Assembly (NCBI GenBank): GCA_902785325.1
Contig: CACZXZ010000008.1
Span: 1-64,000 of the forward strand
Direction: 5' to 3'
From: an uncultured Succinivibrio sp.
GTDB taxonomy: Bacteria; Pseudomonadota; Gammaproteobacteria; Enterobacterales; Succinivibrionaceae
DNA: 64,000 nucleotides
A program made the position numbers and the translations under genes. The notes beneath the pieces were generated by a model. It saw only the letters and a program-made list of their open reading frames with translations. It did no database searches and was not told the DNA's origin. Of the stretch, positions 9,061 through 17,209 are shown piece after piece; position 1 is the first letter of the stretch, and each line of letters starts with the position of its first letter.

Positions 9061-10062
9061 TTAAAACAAACCTTCGGTTTCTTTAAAGCCATAGTATAGA
9101 TTTAAAACTTGTAGGGCTTGAGCTGAAGCACCCTTTAATAGGTTATCAATGCAAGAGCAAACTACGATGTAGCCGTCTTTGAAGGCATAGCCAATATCGC
9201 AGAATGGAAGGTATTGCACATCTTGTAATTTAGGCATACCACTCTTTACTCTAACTAAAGGCTTATTATCATAGACACTATAAGCTTTAGCAATTTGCTC
9301 TGCGGTTACTCCATCCTTTAATTTGGCATTGATAGTAGCGTGAATACCACGTTTAAAATTACCTAAATGAGGAGTAAAGATAACTTCAGTACCTAGATGC
9401 TCTGCAATCTCAGGTTGATGACGGTGAGTAAATACACCGTAAGCATTTAAGCTAACCTCACAAAAAGAGTTATTAAGTTTTGCTTTACGACCAGTACCTG
9501 ATACACCAGATACAGCGTTAATTGATGGACGATAATTTAAGTCTAATAAGTCATTATCGATAAGAGGTTTTAAAGCTAGCTGTGAAGCTGTAGGATAGCA
9601 ACCTGGCAAAGATACCATCAAAGTGCTTTGTAACTTTTTAACGTCAACAAACTCAGCTAAAGCGTAAACAGCTGTTTTAAGTAGATCTTTGTGTTCATGC
9701 TCAAAGCCATAAGCTTTAGCAAATACGTCAGTATCTGAAATTCTAAAAGCTCCAGATAAATCAAATACAACCACGCCTGCTTTTACTAATTCAGGAGCAA
9801 TATCATGACTTACTTTATGATCAGTTGCTAAGAAAACTGCATCAGCACAAGCGATAATGTCTTTAGGTGAGGTTAAAGGCTGTAAGGTTTTGTCGCAAAT
9901 ACCATCTAAAAAACCGTACAACTCAGAGATCTTTTTACCTAAATCTAAAGATTTCTCTGATACAAATAAATTAGTAAGCTCTAACTTAGAATGAGCACTA
10001 ATCATTTTAACTAGTTGAGCGCCTGCATAACCACTAGCGCCCACTACTGCAACTTTAACCAT
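9061..10062 (-). CDS. argC: N-acetyl-gamma-glutamyl-phosphate reductase
   Basis: NADPH-dependent reduction of N-acetylglutamyl phosphate to the semialdehyde. The Rossmann start VAVVGASGYAGAQLV and the catalytic Cys in SLPGCYPTAS are visible, as is the HRHQPEIAEHLG motif. It is the first gene of the arginine operon. ATG 10062 is chosen because GGAG lies 6 nt upstream; a TTG 15 nt further out is possible. The 102-bp upstream region has an imperfect inverted repeat (10116-10141), but no convincing ARG box. Confidence 0.95.
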   Translation of the reverse strand: MVKVAVVGASGYAGAQLVKMISAHSKLELTNLFVSEKSLDLGKKISELYGFLDGICDKTLQPLTSPKDIIACADAVFLATDHKVSHDIAPELVKAGVVVFDLSGAFRISDTDVFAKAYGFEHEHKDLLKTAVYALAEFVDVKKLQSTLMVSLPGCYPTASQLALKPLIDNDLLDLNYRPSINAVSGVSGTGRKAKLNNSFCEVSLNAYGVFTHRHQPEIAEHLGTEVIFTPHLGNFKRGIHATINAKLKDGVTAEQIAKAYSVYDNKPLVRVKSGMPKLQDVQYLPFCDIGYAFKDGYIVVCSCIDNLLKGASAQALQVLNLYYGFKETEGLF

Positions 10063-10164
10063 CTTTTGCTCCAACAAATATTTAAAAATATTTTGTTAGT
10101 TTACAGAAACTTTGCAAAATGTGCGGTAATTATTGCATTTTCGTAAATTTGCACCAAAAGAAGA

Positions 10165-10965
10165 CTAATAGTGTGCTAAGAACAACTCCTGACACTGTTT
10201 TGGCAGAACCTTTTTAACTTTTTTAGGTTTCTTGGTGTTCTTGGCTTTAACAGGGGGCATAAACCAAGACTCTACCTCATAGCCACAGCCATCTCCTTTA
10301 GGTGGCTGCTTTTGCGCCACACATAAAGGACTATCAAGTGGGCAGGATAGTCTTACATGCATATGACCACGATGACCAAACCAAGGTCTTAGCTTTGATA
10401 ACCATGATCTGTCTTGATTTTCATAAAGCTTACACAAGTATCTTTTAATACCTGGGGCTACAAAGATCCTTTCAACTCTAGCATCTGATGCAGCAAGGTA
10501 AATGAGCTTTACTCTGTTTTCATCAAAATTAGAGGTAATTTCGCCTTTAGTAGTTACGATATAGACATCTTTTGGATGAGACAATTCGTAAGCCGTTTTT
10601 CTTGGAGTTGCAAAATCAAAAGAAATATCTACATCAAGACCTGATTGATGAGAGCCATGACTTGATTTACTACCAAAAGAGCCACCATAAGGTTTTGACA
10701 AATCGCCTATCAAAAGATTAGGTAAATGCTCTTGATGAGCTTTTTTAACAAGTGTTTTTAGGTAGTCTATAAGCTGTGGATGACCATAATTTCTGCCACC
10801 ACCTGACCATTGTTGCACTTGATAATAAGAACCACTTTGCAAAGGAACGGCTCCTTTAATACAGCCATTACCATATTCACCTATTACCTGAGCTTTTGCA
10901 AAAGTAGGCTCAACCATAAAAAAAGCTGCTAAAACAAAAGCAGCCTTTAAAAATTTAAATTTCAT
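10165..10965 (-). CDS. mepA: Penicillin-insensitive murein endopeptidase MepA
   Basis: Periplasmic LAS-family metallopeptidase that cuts D-Ala-mDAP cross-links in peptidoglycan. A signal peptide runs to about residue 23 (TFA|KA). Zinc ligands are in GSHQSGLDVDISF and WFGHRGHMHVRL, and the Cys pairs typical of MepA are present. The C-terminal end is Lys-rich (KKPKKVKK). At 266 aa it is close to E. coli MepA (274). It follows the unknown gene at 10978 by 12 bp, probably on the same transcript. Confidence 0.93.
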   Translation of the reverse strand: MKFKFLKAAFVLAAFFMVEPTFAKAQVIGEYGNGCIKGAVPLQSGSYYQVQQWSGGGRNYGHPQLIDYLKTLVKKAHQEHLPNLLIGDLSKPYGGSFGSKSSHGSHQSGLDVDISFDFATPRKTAYELSHPKDVYIVTTKGEITSNFDENRVKLIYLAASDARVERIFVAPGIKRYLCKLYENQDRSWLSKLRPWFGHRGHMHVRLSCPLDSPLCVAQKQPPKGDGCGYEVESWFMPPVKAKNTKKPKKVKKVLPKQCQELFLAHY

Positions 10966-10977
10966 TTTCTTTTAATG

Positions 10978-12612
10978 CTATTGAAAACTAATTAAGCGTT
11001 GCAAGAAATTCTGTTTATTTGCCTGCAAGCAAACCTCAATACTAATGCCTTGGAAGCTAAAACAAATTGGGCTTTTAGAAACATCATTTAGTTGAATGTC
11101 CTTAATCACAGATTGTAGAGTATCAAAAAGACCTACCATATATTTATAAGCACATTTTTCAATGATCTTCTTTAAAGCAAGTCTTGCCTCTACAAGATCC
11201 CTTGGATCATTGTGAGTTCCTGTAGTAGCTAACGTTGCATAATCAAAACCAATAATAAACTGTAACCAAAGCTTAATATCATGATCAAGCCAAATTGGGC
11301 AGAACACATCCTGAGCTTCGATATAGAATTCTTTTAGCTTTTTAATGATAAATTCGCAGTTTAAAGCTCTATCTTTACCTTTAGCTTTTATTAAATAGTA
11401 ACGGTATACAGTCTTACCACTACCATTAGTTATCTGACGATAAACCACAGGTGCCCCATCTTTATAAGAGCAGTCGTAGAAGAAATATTGTGGACCGTCA
11501 AAGCTTTGAGCTTTCTTCTTTAAATTCACATAGTCGTAGTGTTGGAATTGAGCTTCACTATTCTTTTCTAAAGATTGAGTTACTAGTGAAGACAATAAAT
11601 GATGCTTTTGCTGTGCATCTAAAAAGACATCTAAATTGTCGATTACAAAATCTGTAAAACTTTCTAAAGCTACAGGGCTTAATTGTCTTAAATCACCGTG
11701 AGCTAAAGCAATATCTAAAGCAGCTTCTTTTTGATGATAATAAAGGGAGTAAAAGATTAGAACCCACATTTGCATCTTAAAAGAAAGTACTTTATTGAAT
11801 ACAAATTCTACAAGTTCTTTTTTACCCTTTAAATCGTCACTGCCACTACGCTTTTTTCTGTTATAAAGCCAATCTGCAGCATACATGCTCATCTTAAACC
11901 AGTCGATGCGATCAGCTAAATTTGAATTAAAGAAATTAGTGATTTCTTGATCTGACAATTCACTTAAAGACTTAGGATCATTATCAAACCAGTTTTCTGA
12001 ACTTGCAGGCAATGGCCATACTAGATTAAATTGAATACCACCAGAGTTTAGGGATCTTCTGCACTTTGGATTACGCTCAACCTCAGACAATAATGACCAT
12101 AGACAAGCCATTTTTGTTAAGCGTTTTAATAAAGGAGTGTAATTAGTATTAGCCTTATCATCAGGCAACATACCAATATACTCACACATTTCGTCAATAG
12201 TAGTGCACTTTAAGGCATTCTCATCATCAGAATACAAGGTATTCCACATATACAAGATAGACTGTATGTTAAGAGAATTGCCAGTTAAATTGTAAAAAGG
12301 CTCTACAGAGGCATCAAAACAAACTACATTTTTACCATTTAGATAATCTTCCTCAATCATGTCATTTAGAGTCGGAAGATTTAGATTACCTTCAATAAAA
12401 TCTCTATCAATCTTCATGTAAGATTGAGCGTTTGGCCATCTTACTCTGTGAATGGACGTTTCAGGACGCAAATAGGTATGAACATATACTTCAGGTCGAT
12501 CACTCTGTTCTCGATTCCATCGTAAAACTCCGTACTCAAGGCTTAATTCAGGCTCGCCTTCATTAGGAGTATATGCATCTACAAAATAAATTACTGAATT
12601 TGGCTGAAACAT
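10978..12612 (-). CDS. Unknown protein with a degenerate DnaQ-like domain
   Basis: No family is recognised outright. Residues 1-185 read like a DEDD (DnaQ/RNase T) exonuclease fold: VIYFVDAYTP for the Exo I strand, EYGVLRW and YVHTYLRPE for the next strands, then NLPTLNDMI and VVCFDASVEPF where DnaQ has its NAAFD motif. The catalytic set seems lost: the first Asp remains, but the Exo I Glu is Tyr, the Exo II Asp is Glu, and no Exo III His/Asp is evident. About 360 further residues have no motif I know. It is cytoplasmic, with no signal peptide. It lies upstream of mepA. The fold assignment is by eye and could be wrong. Confidence 0.45.
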   Translation of the reverse strand: MFQPNSVIYFVDAYTPNEGEPELSLEYGVLRWNREQSDRPEVYVHTYLRPETSIHRVRWPNAQSYMKIDRDFIEGNLNLPTLNDMIEEDYLNGKNVVCFDASVEPFYNLTGNSLNIQSILYMWNTLYSDDENALKCTTIDEMCEYIGMLPDDKANTNYTPLLKRLTKMACLWSLLSEVERNPKCRRSLNSGGIQFNLVWPLPASSENWFDNDPKSLSELSDQEITNFFNSNLADRIDWFKMSMYAADWLYNRKKRSGSDDLKGKKELVEFVFNKVLSFKMQMWVLIFYSLYYHQKEAALDIALAHGDLRQLSPVALESFTDFVIDNLDVFLDAQQKHHLLSSLVTQSLEKNSEAQFQHYDYVNLKKKAQSFDGPQYFFYDCSYKDGAPVVYRQITNGSGKTVYRYYLIKAKGKDRALNCEFIIKKLKEFYIEAQDVFCPIWLDHDIKLWLQFIIGFDYATLATTGTHNDPRDLVEARLALKKIIEKCAYKYMVGLFDTLQSVIKDIQLNDVSKSPICFSFQGISIEVCLQANKQNFLQRLISFQ

Positions 12613-12636
12613 AATGATAAAAAGTTTATTGAATGT

Positions 12637-12664
12637 AAAAGCTATATCAAATGATATAGCTTTT
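12637..12664 (-). terminator. Terminator after dolP
   Basis: GCTATATCA (12641-12649) pairs with TGATATAGC (12652-12660), extended by A4/T4. On the minus strand it ends in TTTT, closing the dolP transcript just before the next leftward gene. Confidence 0.75.
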
Positions 12665-12675
12665 TATTTAGTAAA

Positions 12676-13473
12676 TTATAATCCTTGAGCTGGTGTGCTT
12701 GGTGATAGCAAATCAGAATCATCTTCTAAAACGGCACCACCATTATCCACCTCTGATTGGTTTTCTAAAGCCACTGAGGAGGAGCTATTTGTTGAGCCTT
12801 TAACAGCTGTTTTAGATGAACCATTAACTACAGGAGCTCCATCTGAAGAGTTTGGAGTACCTGACTGATCCATATAATCAAAGATAGGAACAATCTTTTT
12901 AATACCATCAATCTTGCGAGTTTGATTGATAGCTCTTGCACCTTCATCGCGAGTTACATAGCCAAGTAAGAATACAACTGAATCTTCAGTATAAACTTTG
13001 AAACGACCAGAACTAATCTTTGAACCTACTAACAAGGCACCTTTAACTTTTGAGGTGATGTAGGAATCCTTCATGATAGTTGTAGAACTAACAGGAGCTT
13101 TTTTCTCAACGTGATTATAAATACGTTTTACATTCTTAATCTTACGAATATGAGAAATACACCACATCAAGTATTCTGTATCATTAGTTTGACCGACAAG
13201 CAATACGTTTCCATTAACGCATACGCAATCGACTCTAAATACTTTTGAATCAGATCTCATACGATCATTAGATAAGTAGTTTAAAGCTTCATTTTCGATG
13301 GCTTGATCATCAATTTGAATATCAACAGTTCTACTATCAGAACCGATAAATGCTCCTGCACCTGCAGCGGTTGCACCAACTACTGCTGCAACACAACCAT
13401 TTAAACCAATTACACCTGCAGAACTAATTGCCAAAACTAAAGCTAATCTTTTTAATTTATAAGATGCGGACAT
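12676..13473 (-). CDS. dolP: BON-domain outer-membrane lipoprotein DolP (YraP)
   Basis: A lipoprotein signal ends at LNGC (Cys27), followed by VAAVVGATAAGAGAFIG and the SDSRTVDIQIDD segment typical of DolP. Two BON domains follow: about 55-115 (VNGNVLLVGQTND) and 130-200 (EDSVVFLLGYVTRDE). In E. coli, DolP supports outer-membrane integrity and BamA stability, and binds anionic phospholipid. The protein is longer than E. coli DolP (191 aa): the last 65 residues are a Ser/Thr/Asn-rich acidic tail. The gene has its own terminator. Confidence 0.9.
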   Translation of the reverse strand: MSASYKLKRLALVLAISSAGVIGLNGCVAAVVGATAAGAGAFIGSDSRTVDIQIDDQAIENEALNYLSNDRMRSDSKVFRVDCVCVNGNVLLVGQTNDTEYLMWCISHIRKIKNVKRIYNHVEKKAPVSSTTIMKDSYITSKVKGALLVGSKISSGRFKVYTEDSVVFLLGYVTRDEGARAINQTRKIDGIKKIVPIFDYMDQSGTPNSSDGAPVVNGSSKTAVKGSTNSSSSVALENQSEVDNGGAVLEDDSDLLSPSTPAQGL

Positions 13474-13728
13474 ACAAAAAACTCCAATGCAAATATTCGT
13501 TTTTTTATAGTAATAATAAGTTAGTACAATTTCGCAACCTCAAAGAAGGTATTCTAACAAAAACACAAATAAAATAATCATTTAAAAACTAAAATTGCGG
13601 GCGGTAAACACATTTTTGGTGCTAAAGCTAAAGTTTGTAGCACAAACTTTCAAAAGGAAGCAATGATAAATTACTAAAACAAAGGAAGGTGGTTAGAGCT
13701 TAAAGAAAATTTACAAGGCACAAAACAT
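13474..13728. other. Intergenic stretch before the tandem repeat
   Basis: No gene, hairpin or RNA is recognised. It contains the divergent control region for dolP and leads into the 23-bp repeats. Confidence 0.4.
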
Positions 13729-13889
13729 AATTTTCTACAAACTTCCGACCAAATTTTCTACAAACAACCGATCAAATTTTCTACAAACTACCGATCAAAA
13801 TATCTACAAACTGCCGATCAAATTTTCTACAAACTGCCGATCAAATTTTCTACAAACTGCCGATCAAATTTTCTACAAATGACAGATTT
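13729..13889. repeat. 23-bp tandem repeat, seven units
   Basis: Units begin at 13729, 13752, 13775, 13798, 13821, 13844 and 13867. The core is TTTTCTACAAAC followed by TGCCGATCA. Units 5 and 6 are identical, unit 4 has one change (ATAT for TTTT), units 1-3 differ in the middle, and unit 7 is decayed after ACAAA. There are no spacers, so it is not CRISPR, and 23 is not a multiple of 3, so it is not coding. It ends 59 bp before the DUF4143 ATPase gene. Confidence 0.9.
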
Positions 13890-13948
13890 ATATTGATAAA
13901 CCAGCTTTTTTAAGCTAAACTAAAAATAATAAGCAATAGGAAAATTTT

Positions 13949-15226
13949 ATGAAAAATTATCATCAAAGAATAGCTGATAGCTTGCTAAATTTTAAGCTTC
14001 ATAGCAAAGGAGCAGTTTTAATTGAAGGACCTAAATGGTGTGGAAAAACAACAACTGCTCTACAAATTGCAAAGAGCTCTATACTTATGCAAGATCAAGA
14101 TAATCTTAAAGATTACTTAGAATTAGCTCAAATAAGACCATCTGCTCTTTTGCAAGGAGAGACTCCTCATTTAATTGACGAGTGGCAAGTTGCGCCTCAA
14201 TTATTTGATGCCATTAGATACGAAATTGACAAAAGAGATGAATTTGGACAATTTATTCTTACAGGTTCTGCAACACCTTATGATATATCAAAAATTAATC
14301 ATACAGGTACAGGAAGAATATCTAGAATGACCATGAGAACCATGTCTTTGTTTGAAAGTGGTGAATCTAATGGAACTGTCTCCTTAAAAGAGATATTTGA
14401 TGGTAACACAGAGGTAGAAGGAACCTCTAATATCGATTTATCAGAGCTATCTTATCTAATTTGTAGAGGTGGATGGCCTAAAGTTGTGGACATTAAAGAT
14501 CAAAGAATAGCTCTACAACAAGCTATAGATTACTACGATGGAGTTATAAACTCAGATATATCAAGAGTTGATGATATAAAAAGAGATCCTAATAGAGCAG
14601 CTAGAGTTTTAAGATCCTATGCAAGAAACATTGCAAGCCAAGCAAAATTAAGTTCCATTACTCAAGATATAAAATCGAATGAAGAAATCAATTTTAGTGA
14701 TGACACTGTTTCTTCATACATAAAAGCACTAAAAAGCATCTTTGTGATAGAAGATTCAAACTCTTGGAATCCAAATTTACGCTCAAAAGCAGCTATTAGA
14801 ACCACAGATACAAGGTATTTTCTTGATCCGTCTATAGCTTGCGCAGCTCTTGGTATTGGGCCTCAAGATCTTGAAAATGACCTTAACACTTTTGGTTTAT
14901 TGTTTGAAAATTTGGTGGTAAGAGATCTTAGAATTTACGCAGATGCTATAGATGGCAAAGTTTACCACTATAGAGACAACCTTGATCTTGAGTGTGATGC
15001 AGTTGTACATCTACGAAATGGAAAATATGGCCTAATAGAGGTAAAACTAGGTGGCGAGAAGCTAATTTCTGAAGGAATTAAGTCTTTAAATAAACTTGAA
15101 GAAAAGCTAGACACCACCAAGATGAAAGCTCCTGCCTTTAAGATGGTAATTACAGGTGTTGGAAAATTTGCTTACAAAAATAAAGATGGCATCTTAATTG
15201 TGCCAATCGGAAGCTTGAAAGACTAA
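13949..15226 (+). CDS. AAA ATPase with DUF4143 C-terminal domain
   Basis: Walker A is GPKWCGKTTT (about residues 27-36), Walker B is HLIDEWQ and the sensor is FILTGSA, as in the AAA_14/DUF4143 family. The C-terminal part has a nuclease-like pattern, LECDAVVHL then LIEVKLGG, resembling the D...ExK core of PD-(D/E)XK folds found in this family. These proteins are common and variable in gut bacteria and their biological role is not settled. AGGA precedes ATG 13949. It lies alone between the tandem repeat and the tRNA genes and may be horizontally mobile (inference). A distant paralogue is at 34783-36015. Confidence 0.85.
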   Translation: MKNYHQRIADSLLNFKLHSKGAVLIEGPKWCGKTTTALQIAKSSILMQDQDNLKDYLELAQIRPSALLQGETPHLIDEWQVAPQLFDAIRYEIDKRDEFGQFILTGSATPYDISKINHTGTGRISRMTMRTMSLFESGESNGTVSLKEIFDGNTEVEGTSNIDLSELSYLICRGGWPKVVDIKDQRIALQQAIDYYDGVINSDISRVDDIKRDPNRAARVLRSYARNIASQAKLSSITQDIKSNEEINFSDDTVSSYIKALKSIFVIEDSNSWNPNLRSKAAIRTTDTRYFLDPSIACAALGIGPQDLENDLNTFGLLFENLVVRDLRIYADAIDGKVYHYRDNLDLECDAVVHLRNGKYGLIEVKLGGEKLISEGIKSLNKLEEKLDTTKMKAPAFKMVITGVGKFAYKNKDGILIVPIGSLKD

Positions 15227-15399
15227 GAATGCAGTTATAACTAAAGGTCAAAAGTCTTTAATTATTTAAAGCAAGCCTAAAGAACAATACCAAATACTCT
15301 ATCTGTTTAGTTTAAGCAGACAAAATACAGACAGATCAAGCCTAAGTTAAAATTAGACTGTGTGCGCTTTGGAATTTAATTCGGAGGAGCTTGAAAAAG

Positions 15400-15476
15400 T
15401 GGTCGGTGATGTAGGATTCGAACCTACGACCCTCTGGTCCCAAACCAGATGCACTACCGGGCTGTGCTAATCACCG
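15400..15476 (-). tRNA. tRNA-Pro (UGG), copy 2 of the transcript
   Basis: On the minus strand a 77-nt cloverleaf: acceptor CGGTGAT/ATCACCG, anticodon stem TCTGG/CCAGA with loop TTTGGGA (anticodon TGG), T-loop TTCGAAT, and an encoded CCA end. It is identical to the copy at 15508-15584. Confidence 0.97.
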
Positions 15477-15507
15477 ACAAATCTCATGATAATAGAAACT
15501 TGTTAAG

Positions 15508-15584
15508 TGGTCGGTGATGTAGGATTCGAACCTACGACCCTCTGGTCCCAAACCAGATGCACTACCGGGCTGTGCTAATCACCG
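15508..15584 (-). tRNA. tRNA-Pro (UGG), promoter-proximal copy
   Basis: 77 nt including encoded CCA, identical in every base to the tRNA at 15400-15476, with a 31-bp spacer between them. The consensus promoter at 15595-15623 reads into it. Confidence 0.97.
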
Positions 15585-15594
15585 AACGGGGCTC

Positions 15595-15623
15595 ATTATA
15601 AGGATCTGTTATATACATGTCAA
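15595..15623 (-). promoter_or_regulatory. Consensus sigma-70 promoter of the tRNA-Pro pair
   Basis: On the minus strand TTGACA (15623-15618), a 17-bp spacer, and TATAAT (15600-15595): both boxes are perfect. The discriminator that follows, GAGCCCC, is GC-rich, as in stringently controlled stable-RNA promoters. Confidence 0.9.
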
Positions 15624-15867
15624 CGTTTTTTTTGAAAAAAAATTAACAAATTTCAAAGAATTGCATAAATAAGCCAAAGGTGTTTTACCTTCTCATAAAA
15701 TATTTGTTAAATACCTTTAGTTTGAAGGAAATTTGTTAACTTTAAAAAGCCTGTCATTTTTAGGTAATAGAATTCTCCAAAATTTTGTTTAATTAACTTA
15801 TTGATTTATAAGGAAAGATAAAAATATTTTAAATTTTTTTTGAGAATTTGATCACAAATAGAATTTC

Positions 15868-15883
15868 TGTGATATACTTCACA
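15868..15883. promoter_or_regulatory. Perfect CRP consensus site
   Basis: TGTGATATACTTCACA matches TGTGA-N6-TCACA at all ten half-site positions. It overlaps a TATACT (15873-15878) that could be a -10 box for a short rightward transcript ending at 15938. Confidence 0.55.
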
Positions 15884-15938
15884 CACTCCTTATGTTTGTT
15901 TGATTGTTGTCCCCTGGAACGTTTGTTCAGGGGATTTT
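15884..15938 (+). ncRNA. Possible small RNA ending in a strong terminator
   Basis: Between the tRNA promoter and the convergent aminotransferase gene there is no gene on the + strand, yet a strong + strand terminator is present. If transcription starts near 15885 from TATACT (with TTGATC 19 bp upstream), it would give a roughly 55-nt RNA. No known sRNA family is recognised. The promoter assignment is weak; the terminator and CRP site are clear. Confidence 0.35.
15910..15938 (+). terminator. Terminator of the putative small RNA
   Basis: CCCCTGGAAC, loop, GTTCAGGGG (15911-15933), with one bulged G, followed by ATTTTTC. It has no T-run on the other strand. Confidence 0.7.
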
Positions 15939-15974
15939 TCTTTGTAGTAAGTCTTTTTTAAATCTTCTTCCAAA

Positions 15975-16010
15975 AACGAAAAAAGCCCTCATAAACGAAT
16001 ATGAAGGCTT
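15975..16010 (-). terminator. Terminator after the aminotransferase gene
   Basis: On the minus strand AAGCCTTCAT and ATGAGGGCTT pair (16010-16001 with 15992-15983), followed by a T-rich run (TTTTTTCGTTTTTGG). It ends the six-gene methionine-type transcript. Confidence 0.75.
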
Positions 16011-16030
16011 AGTTGTGTGTTTTCTTAAGC

Positions 16031-17200
16031 TTACTTTCTTGGCTTTATCTTTTCTCTAATAAAGGATAGATTGTGTAAAGCTTCTTTTAAGGTTTCCTCT
16101 GATTTTGCAAAGTGCAATCTCATATAGTTTTGTACATTGTCTTTAAAGAAAGATGAGCCTGGTACAGCACCTACCTTTACATCTCTTGCCAAATCAGTAC
16201 AGAACTCTAAATCAGACTCATAACCAAACTCGCTGATATCTACCATTACAAAGTAAGTACCTTGTGGCTCATAGTACTTAAGACCGATTTCATCAAGTCC
16301 CTTGCAGAAGATCTCTTTGCGTTTGGTGAATAATTGACGAACACCTTCATAATAACTATCAGGAAGCTCTAAGCCAGCGATTACCGCCTCTTGTAAAGGA
16401 GCAGCTGCACCTACGGTTAAGAAATCGTGAACCTTACGTACTCTATCCATTACGTAAGCAGGTGCACAAACATAGCCTAAACGCCAACCTGTTATAGAGT
16501 AAGTCTTAGATAAAGAGTTACACATTACAGTTCTATCCTGCATACCAGGTAAGGTGGCAAAATAGGTATGATGATATGGCTCAAAGATGATGTGCTCATA
16601 AACTTCATCGGTAATTACAAAAGCATCATACTTCTCTACTATACGGGCAATTTCAAGTAATTCCTCACGGGTAAATACTTTACCTGATGGGTTAGATGGA
16701 TTACATAAGATTAAAGCCTTAGCACCATCCTTAAAAGCTTGCTCTAACTCTTTAGGATCAAAGGAGAAATCTGGTACATGTAAAGGCACATAGATAGGTG
16801 TAGCACCACAAAGAATAGTATCAGCACCATAGTTTTCATAAAAAGGTGAGAAGATAGCAATCTTTTCTCCTGGATTGATAGTAGACATCACTGCACACAT
16901 CATAGCCTCAGTACCACCACAGGTAATACAAAGTTGTGTTGCAGGATCAACTTTTAAACCACTAAAATGCTCAATCTTTTTAGCTAAAGCCTCTAAGGTC
17001 TTAGGTGCGCCCCAAGTAATGGAGTATTGATGTGGACCTTTAAAAGCAACCTTTTCAAGTCTTTGCATCAATTCAACAGGCGGATCATTATCAGGGAAAC
17101 CTTGAGACAAATTAACTGCGCCATATTGATTGCAAACACGAGTCATACGGCGAATAACTGAATCTGTAAAGGTTGAAGTTCTATTACTTAAGTTAATCAT
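16031..17200 (-). CDS. Class I aminotransferase (methionine/aromatic type)
   Basis: PLP fold type I transaminase. It shows NLSQGFPDNDPP near the N-terminus, CNPSNPSGKVFTREEL for substrate binding, ITDEVYEHI, and the Schiff-base Lys in SLSKTYSITGWRLGY. The 389-aa sequence resembles the YbdL/kynurenine-aminotransferase branch, which accepts methionine, phenylalanine and related 2-oxo acids. It starts 9 bp after the FAD-linked dehydrogenase and is the last gene behind a methionine-type importer. Conversion of 4-methylthio-2-oxobutanoate to methionine is therefore likely but inferred. Confidence 0.85.
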   Translation of the reverse strand: MINLSNRTSTFTDSVIRRMTRVCNQYGAVNLSQGFPDNDPPVELMQRLEKVAFKGPHQYSITWGAPKTLEALAKKIEHFSGLKVDPATQLCITCGGTEAMMCAVMSTINPGEKIAIFSPFYENYGADTILCGATPIYVPLHVPDFSFDPKELEQAFKDGAKALILCNPSNPSGKVFTREELLEIARIVEKYDAFVITDEVYEHIIFEPYHHTYFATLPGMQDRTVMCNSLSKTYSITGWRLGYVCAPAYVMDRVRKVHDFLTVGAAAPLQEAVIAGLELPDSYYEGVRQLFTKRKEIFCKGLDEIGLKYYEPQGTYFVMVDISEFGYESDLEFCTDLARDVKVGAVPGSSFFKDNVQNYMRLHFAKSEETLKEALHNLSFIREKIKPRK

Positions 17201-17209
17201 ATTTTCCTA

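Noticed and set aside
10062..10164. ARG box upstream of argC
   Set aside because: The inverted repeat at 10116-10141 is imperfect and too far from the TGAAT/ATTCA pattern to name as an ArgR site.
13729..13889. CRISPR array
   Set aside because: The 23-bp units are contiguous with no spacers, and no cas gene is present.
13729..13948. Plasmid-type iteron origin
   Set aside because: The flanking genes are chromosomal and the following gene is a DUF4143 ATPase, not a replication initiator. DnaA boxes were not seen.
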